A stretch of 7,503 nt of DNA from Candidatus Omnitrophota bacterium (GTDB taxonomy: Bacteria > Omnitrophota > Omnitrophia > Omnitrophales > Aquincolibacteriaceae): contig JAHFHB010000088.1 of assembly GCA_023247135.1 (NCBI GenBank), forward strand, positions 1-7,503. The letters run 5' to 3'. Position numbers and translations under genes: made by a program. This document shows, one piece after another, positions 1 through 6,723 of the stretch. How positions within the stretch are numbered: position 1 is the first letter of the stretch; each line of letters starts with the position of its first letter. Under the pieces are notes generated by a model, which saw nothing but the letters and a program-made list of their open reading frames with translations, did no database searches and was not told the DNA's origin.

Positions 1-3000
1 TGAGTCTGCCGCCACAATATTTTGCCGAGATTTTGAAGCCTAATGACTATTGGCTGTCAGACCTTGATGGCAAAAAAGCTGAAGTGAAGCAATGGCCCCA
101 GCCTCATCCCTATACACAGGAAGGCGTTGCTTATTATCTGAGAAATGGAACTGGCAAGACTTCCGGGAATGGATTGGTGAGTGCGCCGGAAGCTCGTTCT
201 GAGATGCGCGGAATGGATAGCCGGCGCAGATTGATGGCGATAAAGGCAGCGCAAGAGGCTGCGCAGCTGCAGGCGGAAGATGGAGTTGAGTCGACTGCAC
301 CAGAGCCGGAGCTGCCGGATGAAGTTTCTGTGGTTCCGCCGGTTGAGGTCGTGAAAGTTTCTTCAGCTCTTGCAGCTGAAACAGTGGTGTTTAAACAAAT
401 CGACCGGCAAAAAAGGGCAAGTTCGGGCCCGCTGATGTTCCGCCTGGCGCTGGCCGTGGGTGTGCTCAGTGCCGGGTATTTCGCGGTACAGTTCCGCGAC
501 GAGATTCGGAAAGCAGCTCGTCCTTGGGGCGAAAAAATTCAGGCAATGTTCAAGCAAAAAATAACCGAACCTGCGGTGGAGCCTGTGGCGCCGCCGCAGC
601 CTTTGGGTGACGAGAAAATCGCCGAGATTTCACGCCTTGTCCAGGAACGTGAAGCGAAAGAGAATCCAGCGGCGCCGGTCTTTCAGCGCACAAAAATCGC
701 CCCTCAGTTTTTCCCACTTGAAATTCCGGAACGGGTTAGGCCCAAGACAGAACTGGCTTCGGTCCGGCTGCCGGATCTTTCCGTGCTGTCGGGACCCTCT
801 CTGGTTCCCGAATCTATTTTGGAAAGCATTCGCGAAACTCCCGAAACACATTCGCAAAATATCTTTGCACAGCCGGTGAGTGTCCTGACGGTGCGCCTCC
901 CGGCGAATGGCGAGGAAGTGCAGTTTCAGATTGTTGCAAACCGCCATGAAGGCAAGCCCGGCGAACTCGGGCCGCGGCCGGTTCCGAATTTTATTTTCAG
1001 CGACAGCCAGGGCCGTGAAATCACGCTGAAAGCCATTACGTCAGAAAAAACGCTGATTGCTTTTGTGACCGCGGAAGCAACGCCTGAACTGCTGGCCTCG
1101 ATGCACCGGCTCGAGGCCTCGGGTAAAGTCCAGACAGTGCTGCTCAAGCCCGCGGATCCGGGCGGCGCCCTGAAAGACTTCGAAATAGAAAACGCGACAC
1201 AGAGTTTGAACAAAGCGTTCAAAACCAATACGCTGCCCATGGCCGCATTCCCGCGGGAATACCTGCATCTGACAGGCTGGAACATTGCAGCCAAGCCTGA
1301 GAAAGACAAACCGTTTGCTTTTTCACGCACGGACCCTCAAAGCAAACGGCGGCGTTTGGATGTTGTCTTCTTTACGCCGGACGGAAAAATTCACGCGATC
1401 ACCTCGGAGCCCTTCGAGGCCATTGAAAAAGAAATTTTCGAAAAAGCCCTGGGTCAGAAGGCATCGCTGTCTCGCTCCGAAATGCGAAGTGATAAAGACA
1501 GCAATCAGGATATAGAAGTCCCATTTCTTTCTGAGTTTGCAGACGGTAAACCGCTTAGCGCTTATATCCAATCGGCTCAGACGGTAATTGCCCGGCACCT
1601 TTATTCTAAAAATGTTTTCTTTCGAATCCTGGATATTGTGGAGCGTCCGACCGTTCAAGCGCTTCCGCAGAACGAAGAGATTTTATTAAAACTCGAATTA
1701 GTGAAATTCGCAGTGACCATGATGCGAAATTTGGGAGATAGCCTGGAAGCTTTAAGCCTTGAAGAGTTAGCCGCTGTCTATGTGCGATGTGACAAAACTC
1801 TCAAGGAGATGGTGCACTCAGATGCCCTAACGTCTGATGAGAGCTCGGATGCTTTGCAGATTAGTATCAAGGCGTTTAGAGTGATTTACGAGTTGAGAGA
1901 ATTTCAGAGCCGGAGTCAGGAATTTCAGGTCGAATTAAGCAAGGCTTTTGCGCGTCTTTTGGTAAATTATATGAGAACCCGCCTGGGGGTTAGCGAGCTA
2001 GAGGAACCGGGCAAGGCCGCAGATACACCCCGACGTAAATTGTTCGGTGAATTATCCGGAAAAACAGAAGACGCCATGAGGTTGTGGTATCGCACATTGC
2101 GTGCACGGAACATGGATGTTCTCGATCCCGATTTTGACCAGGCCTTGCTCGCGGCCTATTTGAGAGAGGAATGGAACTTTAGTGCGGGTGAATTCGGATC
2201 GTTCTACAGGACTATCAATGAAGCCACCGATAATGCACCTGCGAAACTCATTGAGGCGATGATTCTGACCCCGATGGGATTCTCGTTTTGGCTTCCCTTT
2301 ATCGTGGCACGCGACCAGCATCTGCCAGTCGTTTTGGCGACGATCAAAAGCATACTGAAAAGAGATGCTTATTTTTACCTCATCGATAAACACCGCCTTG
2401 ACCAGTCGGCGGCGCAATATCGCGGGGAATTTGAATCCACCGCCGAGTTTCTGGTTAAAAACGAACGGCTGCTGATCAATAACGATGTTGTTGCAGCTTT
2501 AGCTAAATTTGCGAACGGCGCGGATTGGCTAGCGGAGGAATTTATTTTGGATGTGCACGACGGCTTATATATCAAACGTCTTCAAGCCGGACTTTCCGCG
2601 GATTGGCAGAGTATCGAGGCAGACGTAGAACAGCGCTTGAGAAATCGGGTCACGAAACATATTGCCCAGGAGGGGTATTTCGGCGGGGGAAATTTTTGGG
2701 GTATCCGCATCCATCCGGATAAAGCAAGCCTTTCGTGGGATGAGGCTCAGTCTCAAATACAACAAGTGACAAGTGATCAACTCAAAGATTGGGTGGAGCC
2801 CGAAGATCTTTATTATGCCGAAGGGCTCATGGAGGCCATTTTAGCCGATCTCAAGAGATTCACAGAAAATCAGCTGACAGAAAAACAACTGCGTGAATTG
2901 ACCCATGTCAAAACATCGCCGTACGCGGACATTTTAAGATGGTTCGAGAATGCTCACTATGCACGGGGTTGGACGCAGATTCAAAAAATTTCCCTGATTC

Positions 3001-6000
3001 TTTTTCTGGAAGACAAAATTCCGGAAGATACGGCGTATGCCGGAATCATGGCTATTCCTAAGGATAACGTTTACCCATTGCAGGCGGTCCGGGTTCTTGC
3101 GGTTTTAAAGACATTGAGCGAAAGGGTCATTGAAATATGGAAAGAGACCCCACAGGACTTCTTAAGCAATGTATACGAAAATTATGCTGAAAAAGACGAG
3201 GATAGAGTCACGGAGATTTGGGCCAGAAATTTTTTAATAGCCGCAAACCTTGAAGAAGCTGTAAAAGAGGCGCGAAAAATAAAGGCGCGAGTGATCGAAT
3301 GGCACGCCGATATCCTGGGCCATCTCGGCAGGCGTCAATTGATTGAGCCGGAGTTCCTGCCAGCAGAGCTGATCTACGGTCGTTATGAAAGTAGTGCGGT
3401 CAATAGAGTTAGATTTGGTTTTGGCAGAAAATACCCTGAACTTGGCTGGGGTGAAGTCCCACACTCAATCCTAGCGACAGAAACTTCAGAGGTTTTGCCG
3501 GGAAGCGACAGTTTTGGCTACTATTTAAACGGACACGACGAGGGCCTTGGGTTTACCGGTGTTAAATTAAAGCCTGCCGTTGCGGACCTCCTGCGGGAAT
3601 CTATTAGTATCCAGGAACGCATTAAAGCGAGCGGTGTCAATCAAGGTCGTGTTGATGGGGCCGCCACAAAGCGGTTCATAAAAATCACAAGAGATAAAGG
3701 GATGGAAGAGCTTGAAGTGCCGGACGAAATCGATGGGGATCTTCGTTCATTAGTACAGCGCTTGAGGGCGGAATTTCAGAAGGCGGACAAACCCGAGGTG
3801 AGAGCCGTGATCCTCTATCAAGCGCATTATTTTGAAAAGCTTCTGCTGTCAAAACAAGGTGATGGTTCTAAGGCGGGTGATATTGCGTTGCAGCAGGCTC
3901 TGTTCGATACAGATTCTAGCCCTCAACGCACTGAGCCGTTGCCGGCTTCTGCCAAATCCGAAATGCGGAACGTCGCGCAGCCAGAGGTTTTTAACCATAT
4001 TGTGGAGGTGTTTAATAATCCCGACGCTTCTCCGGAAGTGCTTATGGCTGCTTTGGCCAAGATTGATTATGTGGCGGTGGCATGGAAACGGGTCACGGTT
4101 CAGAAGCCCGACAGAGGCATTTTTGTTACGTTGGGCGATCACACGAAAAACGTTTTGAGTTTCTTTGACCGGTACTTGAAGGGTCGGACATTGCCTGGCA
4201 ATTTTGATTCTGCGGCGTTCCGGTTCATGCTGGCGGTGCATGACCTTGCAAAGATTGAGGTGGGTGCGCGCGAGCGGCTGGCAGACAATGATCCGTTAAA
4301 AGATCCGTTGAAAGCGACTGTGGAAAAAATTAAAGAGCTTTTTGAAGGGGAAGGTAAACTGCCCTGGGATTTAGCAACGGTGATTGCATTGATCGAAAAT
4401 GATGCGGTGGGGCTATTTTTTCAGCCCGGAGCCATTGCGGAGGAAGAAGCCGTCAGGCAAATTAAAAACTCCGCAGAACACTCGGGCCTTGGTGGAACCC
4501 CTGCGGAAAAACTGAAAACCTATTTTGAGTTAAAGAGCCTTTACCACGAGCTGGACATCCTCAGTTACAGTGATCACGAGGGCAGCGGCATCTATCAGCT
4601 GCCGTTCGCCTTTCGAGTGGCTGAAGACGGCGGCCCGGTTTTTAACGCGAATGAGAGCGGCCGCTTCGAATTCTCCGATCGTTTTGAACCCTCTTATGCC
4701 CAACTCAAAGCGGCTGTTTATCGCCAGAGAGAGATTGCACTACCCGAAAATAATTTGGAACGGGTATTGGAGGCTGTGGATTTGACCGGCGAACAAAGAG
4801 AAAAATTGGAATCAGAGGTTAATCTTAAACAAGCGAAATTAAGGGAGTTGGCCGCGGATCTGAAAAAACAATACCCGCAGTTTCAATGGGATCAGGCCGC
4901 GGAAGCCCCTTGGCAGGAACTGGTGCGCTGGCAGGGTGAAACAAGGCCCGGGCAGGGCGGTAAGGATATCATTCACAAGTTCGGAGGTGAGCTGAATCAG
5001 TGGAATTACTGGTTAAATCAACTCGACGTTAGACGTCGTTTTCTCCTGATTATGGAAGGAGTTTTTGGAGGCGAAGTCAAGAATGGGACTTTTCTCATGG
5101 ATCAATTTAGAGAACTACACAGGCTTTTGATGGTTGGTGAGAATAGTACTTCTTTATATTGGCCGCAAACGCTGATTGCGCATCAACGTGCATTGCCAGC
5201 CGCGAAACAAGGAGCCGAATCGCCCAACGCGATTGCTGGAAAATTCTACAGCGAGTATTTTCAAACAGGCGGGGGCGATGAGGGGCACCGGTTTGAAAAT
5301 ATTTTAACGCTGTTGCAGCGATATTCATCCGAGCAGATAATGGACTGGCAGACGGGTCTTGAGATCATTGACGATTTTCAACGTGCTTCTCAGGGTAGCC
5401 CTTTCCTTTTTCTGCGCGGAAACCTGTCTTTAACAATGGCGCTCACGAATACACTTTTAAAATTAAGAGGCTACAACCCCGTTTTAGCGGCCACTTGGGA
5501 TATTGATCCCCTTTACCCTGCCCACACTGCGTTTCGACGGGCTCTGTTCGATGCAAACTCTGGCCCTCAACGCGCTGAGCCGTTGCCGGCTTCTGCCAGA
5601 TCCGAAATGGGTTTGCGGCGCTCCGAGATGCGATTAACGGGCCAGCCGGAGGCTGACAAGTCGCTTGCCGAGGCACGGCAGGCGCTGGGGAAACTGGGCC
5701 TGGCGCTGGCGAAGTATTTATTTGAACGTGAGCCTGTAACGGATGCGGAACTGCGCGTTTGGACGGAGCAGGGCGTGCTTGTGGTTCGCCAGCTGGGGGA
5801 GAGCGAGCTTGAAAAGTTTGTGCGGGAGCAGATGGAAGAATTACAAAGCATTGCGAAACAATCTGTTTCTCCGTTTGTAGGGGCCGGTTTTAAACCGGCC
5901 CTTAAGAGAATGGTTGATTCAGGGCGGGTTATGAACCCGCCCCTACAAAGGATTGCTGTTGGCACACCTTCCACAACAGAACCTGTGGTACCCGGTGCCG

Positions 6001-6704
6001 TTCAGGTGAGTCCGCAGATTGCGGATTTTTCGATTCAGCGCATTCTCAATAATTTTGCAGCGACGCGGCCTGCGAATACTCCGGATCCGTCCGTAACTCT
6101 CGGATTTGATCTTGCGGGAGAGGAGCACGCGCTTAAGCGAGTGCTCGGCCAGCCCGTCGTTCAAAGTCTTGTGGAGCGGGGCTTGATCAGCCAGGCGATG
6201 GACATGTCGGCGCTTCGTGATGTTGAAGGCATGAACCTTTCAACATTTAATGCGCCGCGATTTGGTGACCGTCCGAATATGGGCGATAACCCGCTCGTTT
6301 TTATTTTGACGCATGCGAAACAAACGCTGGGTGTTAAAAAGTATGCTGCGGCTCTGGAGCGCACGAACGGCGCGGCTGCCGCGAATCTGGATAAGGAAAC
6401 ATTCTTCAATGGAGTGTCTGACCTGGTAGAGATTTTAGCGGGTGCTGTGGCTTCGGGTGTGAAGGAAATTGCCTCGGCAGAAGATTTGAAAAACCCGGTG
6501 AATCAAAGCAAGATCAAGGCCGAGCTTTTGCGGCGTTTGTTTGCGTCTGACTTGGATGCGTCAGAGCTGAAAGAATCTACCGAGAAGGAATTGTTTAAAT
6601 TCGAGCAGGATGAAAATGGCATCTCTCTGCAAGTGGACCGTTCGATTCTTTTCAGAATCGTTACTGAGGTTTACGCCAAACAAGCCGTATCCTCCGCGGC
6701 GTAA
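1..6704 (+). CDS. Giant multidomain membrane-anchored protein with redoxin-like, HD-like and degenerate Fic-like modules (5' partial)
   Basis: I do not recognise this protein as a whole. The frame is open from base 3 with no stop to the TAA at 6702-6704, so the gene enters from the left. The in-frame TTG at 33 has no ribosome binding site and is not a convincing start. Residue numbers here count from that TTG (2,223 residues). Visible order: Pro/Glu-rich N-terminal region (to 120), probable membrane helix (138-154), Pro-rich spacer (180-225), redoxin-like fold without cysteines (315-473), long mainly helical region of unknown type (490-1290), HD-like domain (1366-1520), charged helical, possibly coiled-coil stretch (1570-1615), Fic-like domain without catalytic residues (1685-1825), Ala/Glu-rich linker (1868-1945), and unknown C-terminal region (1990-2223). 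Repeated in-frame DNA elements lie at the joints. I see one cysteine only, C586. With one membrane helix, most of the chain would lie on one side of the membrane, probably outside the cytoplasm; this is inferred. Coding status is secure, function is not. Confidence 0.9.
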   Translation, partial: SLPPQYFAEILKPNDYWLSDLDGKKAEVKQWPQPHPYTQEGVAYYLRNGTGKTSGNGLVSAPEARSEMRGMDSRRRLMAIKAAQEAAQLQAEDGVESTAPEPELPDEVSVVPPVEVVKVSSALAAETVVFKQIDRQKRASSGPLMFRLALAVGVLSAGYFAVQFRDEIRKAARPWGEKIQAMFKQKITEPAVEPVAPPQPLGDEKIAEISRLVQEREAKENPAAPVFQRTKIAPQFFPLEIPERVRPKTELASVRLPDLSVLSGPSLVPESILESIRETPETHSQNIFAQPVSVLTVRLPANGEEVQFQIVANRHEGKPGELGPRPVPNFIFSDSQGREITLKAITSEKTLIAFVTAEATPELLASMHRLEASGKVQTVLLKPADPGGALKDFEIENATQSLNKAFKTNTLPMAAFPREYLHLTGWNIAAKPEKDKPFAFSRTDPQSKRRRLDVVFFTPDGKIHAITSEPFEAIEKEIFEKALGQKASLSRSEMRSDKDSNQDIEVPFLSEFADGKPLSAYIQSAQTVIARHLYSKNVFFRILDIVERPTVQALPQNEEILLKLELVKFAVTMMRNLGDSLEALSLEELAAVYVRCDKTLKEMVHSDALTSDESSDALQISIKAFRVIYELREFQSRSQEFQVELSKAFARLLVNYMRTRLGVSELEEPGKAADTPRRKLFGELSGKTEDAMRLWYRTLRARNMDVLDPDFDQALLAAYLREEWNFSAGEFGSFYRTINEATDNAPAKLIEAMILTPMGFSFWLPFIVARDQHLPVVLATIKSILKRDAYFYLIDKHRLDQSAAQYRGEFESTAEFLVKNERLLINNDVVAALAKFANGADWLAEEFILDVHDGLYIKRLQAGLSADWQSIEADVEQRLRNRVTKHIAQEGYFGGGNFWGIRIHPDKASLSWDEAQSQIQQVTSDQLKDWVEPEDLYYAEGLMEAILADLKRFTENQLTEKQLRELTHVKTSPYADILRWFENAHYARGWTQIQKISLILFLEDKIPEDTAYAGIMAIPKDNVYPLQAVRVLAVLKTLSERVIEIWKETPQDFLSNVYENYAEKDEDRVTEIWARNFLIAANLEEAVKEARKIKARVIEWHADILGHLGRRQLIEPEFLPAELIYGRYESSAVNRVRFGFGRKYPELGWGEVPHSILATETSEVLPGSDSFGYYLNGHDEGLGFTGVKLKPAVADLLRESISIQERIKASGVNQGRVDGAATKRFIKITRDKGMEELEVPDEIDGDLRSLVQRLRAEFQKADKPEVRAVILYQAHYFEKLLLSKQGDGSKAGDIALQQALFDTDSSPQRTEPLPASAKSEMRNVAQPEVFNHIVEVFNNPDASPEVLMAALAKIDYVAVAWKRVTVQKPDRGIFVTLGDHTKNVLSFFDRYLKGRTLPGNFDSAAFRFMLAVHDLAKIEVGARERLADNDPLKDPLKATVEKIKELFEGEGKLPWDLATVIALIENDAVGLFFQPGAIAEEEAVRQIKNSAEHSGLGGTPAEKLKTYFELKSLYHELDILSYSDHEGSGIYQLPFAFRVAEDGGPVFNANESGRFEFSDRFEPSYAQLKAAVYRQREIALPENNLERVLEAVDLTGEQREKLESEVNLKQAKLRELAADLKKQYPQFQWDQAAEAPWQELVRWQGETRPGQGGKDIIHKFGGELNQWNYWLNQLDVRRRFLLIMEGVFGGEVKNGTFLMDQFRELHRLLMVGENSTSLYWPQTLIAHQRALPAAKQGAESPNAIAGKFYSEYFQTGGGDEGHRFENILTLLQRYSSEQIMDWQTGLEIIDDFQRASQGSPFLFLRGNLSLTMALTNTLLKLRGYNPVLAATWDIDPLYPAHTAFRRALFDANSGPQRAEPLPASARSEMGLRRSEMRLTGQPEADKSLAEARQALGKLGLALAKYLFEREPVTDAELRVWTEQGVLVVRQLGESELEKFVREQMEELQSIAKQSVSPFVGAGFKPALKRMVDSGRVMNPPLQRIAVGTPSTTEPVVPGAVQVSPQIADFSIQRILNNFAATRPANTPDPSVTLGFDLAGEEHALKRVLGQPVVQSLVERGLISQAMDMSALRDVEGMNLSTFNAPRFGDRPNMGDNPLVFILTHAKQTLGVKKYAAALERTNGAAAANLDKETFFNGVSDLVEILAGAVASGVKEIASAEDLKNPVNQSKIKAELLRRLFASDLDASELKESTEKELFKFEQDENGISLQVDRSILFRIVTEVYAKQAVSSAA
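195..209 (+). repeat. SEMR linker element, copy 1
   Basis: CGTTCTGAGATGCGC codes RSEMR at residues 55-59, inside the polar N-terminal stretch before the membrane helix. The same pentapeptide and near-identical DNA recur four more times in this gene, always in the same frame. A repeat this short would mean little alone; its significance comes from the other copies. Confidence 0.6.
438..494 (+). other. Probable single transmembrane segment in the giant protein
   Basis: Residues 138-154 (LALAVGVLSAGYFAVQF) form the only long hydrophobic run I see in the protein. They follow a basic stretch with K121, R125, K127 and R128. More basic residues follow (R155, R159, K160, R163), so the positive-inside rule does not settle orientation. 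A Pro-rich spacer after the helix is typical of a bitopic protein that exposes its C-terminal part to the periplasm. Arg137 at the edge of the run weakens the prediction somewhat. Confidence 0.6.
975..1451 (+). other. Redoxin/thioredoxin-like domain lacking the CxxC motif
   Basis: Residues 315-473 follow the layout of TlpA/AhpC-type redoxin domains. A first strand with a P-x-F motif (VPNFIFSDSQGREITL, 317-332) matches the family's usual 'aPdFtl.d.dGk.v.L' opening. It is followed by a strand at the nucleophile position (TLIAFVTAEATPELL, 340-354), a helix, a strand (VQTVLL), and near the end a strand-turn-strand resembling 'tFLID.dGkI' (LDVVFFTPDGKIHAI, 442-456) before a final helix. Where CxxC should stand the sequence reads AEAT, and the domain has no cysteine at all, so thiol-disulfide chemistry is not expected. 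Its place just after a membrane helix matches membrane-anchored periplasmic redoxins. The assignment rests on pattern recognition only. Confidence 0.5.
1473..1487 (+). repeat. SEMR linker element, copy 2
   Basis: CGCTCCGAAATGCGA codes RSEMR at residues 481-485. It lies exactly between the end of the redoxin-like domain and the start of the long helical region. It differs from the copy at 5619 by one base (GAA against GAG). Confidence 0.7.
3897..3968 (+). repeat. Long linker repeat, copy A (contains SEMR copy 3)
   Basis: Bases 3897-3965 match 5541-5609 at 63 of 69 positions by direct comparison. Both code A-L-F-D, then S-x-P-Q-R, E-P-L-P-A-S-A, and end in K/R-S-E-M. Here the run continues to R1312. 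Both copies hold a small perfect hairpin, AGCCG-TTGC-CGGCT (3934-3947 here). Identity this high in DNA, including third codon positions, suggests recent duplication or a mobile or recombining sequence rather than protein selection alone. It separates the long helical region from the HD-like domain. Confidence 0.85.
4128..4592 (+). other. HD-type phosphohydrolase-like domain in the giant protein
   Basis: Residues 1366-1520 show the expected HD-superfamily layout. A helix carries a first His (LGDHTKNVLSFFDRYL, H1370). About 33 residues later comes the paired signature in a hydrophobic helix (FRFMLAVHDLAKIE; H1403-D1404, then K1407), close to the usual L-H-D-I-G-K. Candidate acidic ligands follow at D1457 (LIENDAVG) and D1514 (LSYSDHEG). 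HD domains bind one or two metals and usually hydrolyse phosphoester bonds in nucleotides. Substrate cannot be read here. The metal-binding residues look intact, unlike the active sites of the redoxin-like and Fic-like modules. The domain begins soon after a 69-nt repeat element, which supports its being a separate module. Confidence 0.55.
5085..5507 (+). other. Degenerate Fic (Fido-fold)-like domain, catalytic His and Arg absent
   Basis: Residues 1685-1825 resemble a Fic domain in overall order: an early helix like the family's 'LhrLHrll' (FRELHRLLM, 1692-1700), a middle segment AGKFYSEYF (1735-1743) where Fic proteins have 'aGrfR', and a core SPFLFLRGNLSL (1789-1800). Against H-P-F-x-x-G-N-G-R-x-x-R the P-F and G-N pairs remain, with two extra residues between them. 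From G-N on, spacing is exact: eight residues to an Asn (N1806), six more to G-Y-x-P-V (1813-1817), as in '[22 protein letters not shown]'-type cores. The catalytic His is Ser, or Phe if aligned without a gap, and both Arg positions are non-basic (S1799, M1802). AMPylation by the usual mechanism is therefore unlikely. This could be a pseudo-enzyme, a binding module, or a fold that only looks alike. Confidence 0.45.
5541..5609 (+). repeat. Long linker repeat, copy B (contains SEMR copy 4)
   Basis: This is the second copy of the 69-nt element, coding A1837 to M1859. It follows the end of the Fic-like domain and opens the linker to the C-terminal region. It keeps the AGCCG-TTGC-CGGCT hairpin. 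Differences from copy A are six base substitutions, with no insertion or deletion. Confidence 0.85.
5598..5633 (+). repeat. Tandem SEMR pair (copies 4 and 5)
   Basis: AGATCCGAAATG at 5598 and CGCTCCGAGATG at 5619 are spaced 21 nt apart and code RSEMG then RSEMR (residues 1856-1867). Copy 4 is also the end of the 69-nt element. Copy 5 is closest to the copy at 1473. The pair suggests local duplication or a second insertion next to the first. Confidence 0.75.
5874..5949 (+). repeat. REP-like double-hairpin element inserted in frame in the giant gene
   Basis: The ends form an inverted repeat: TTTGTAGGGGC (5874-5884) and GCCCCTACAAA (5939-5949) are perfect complements, extending to 16 bp with one mismatch. 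Inside are two hairpins. The first is 5881-5901, with 10-bp arms GGGCCGGTTT/AAACCGGCCC around one base. The second is 5922-5942, with 9-bp arms GGGCGGGTT/AACCCGCCC around ATG. This is the layout of a REP doublet or a very small MITE. It contains no stop in the coding frame and adds the peptide V-G-A-G-F-K-P-A to N-P-P-L-Q (residues 1949-1971) to a linker. No clear target-site duplication is visible. From memory, 'GTAGGGGCGGGTTT...' repeats are scattered through many bacterial genomes. Confidence 0.9.
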
Positions 6705-6723
6705 TGGCCCGTCCTCTTTATTT

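Noticed and set aside
33..35. TTG as the real start of the giant gene
   Set aside because: The frame stays open upstream to the window edge and no Shine-Dalgarno-like sequence lies before it.
3849..4241. 130-codon minus-strand frame opposite the HD-like region
   Set aside because: The composition (many Arg, His and Gln) is that of an antisense shadow; no start signal or family motif is visible.
5023..5038. Small palindrome CGACGT-TAG-ACGTCG
   Set aside because: Short, single copy and inside coding sequence.
195..5949. CRISPR array made of the repeated elements
   Set aside because: The copies are irregularly spaced by hundreds to thousands of bases within a coding frame, with no uniform spacers.
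5567..5974. 135-codon minus-strand frame opposite the giant gene
   Set aside because: It has no recognisable product and lies fully inside a well-supported coding frame. It crosses the hairpin element, which also keeps this strand free of stops.
6123..6146. 24-nt near-perfect palindrome (GAGCAC...GTGCTC around CGCTTAAGCG)
   Set aside because: It lies in coding sequence, has no second copy in the window and no flanking feature; chance is a sufficient explanation.
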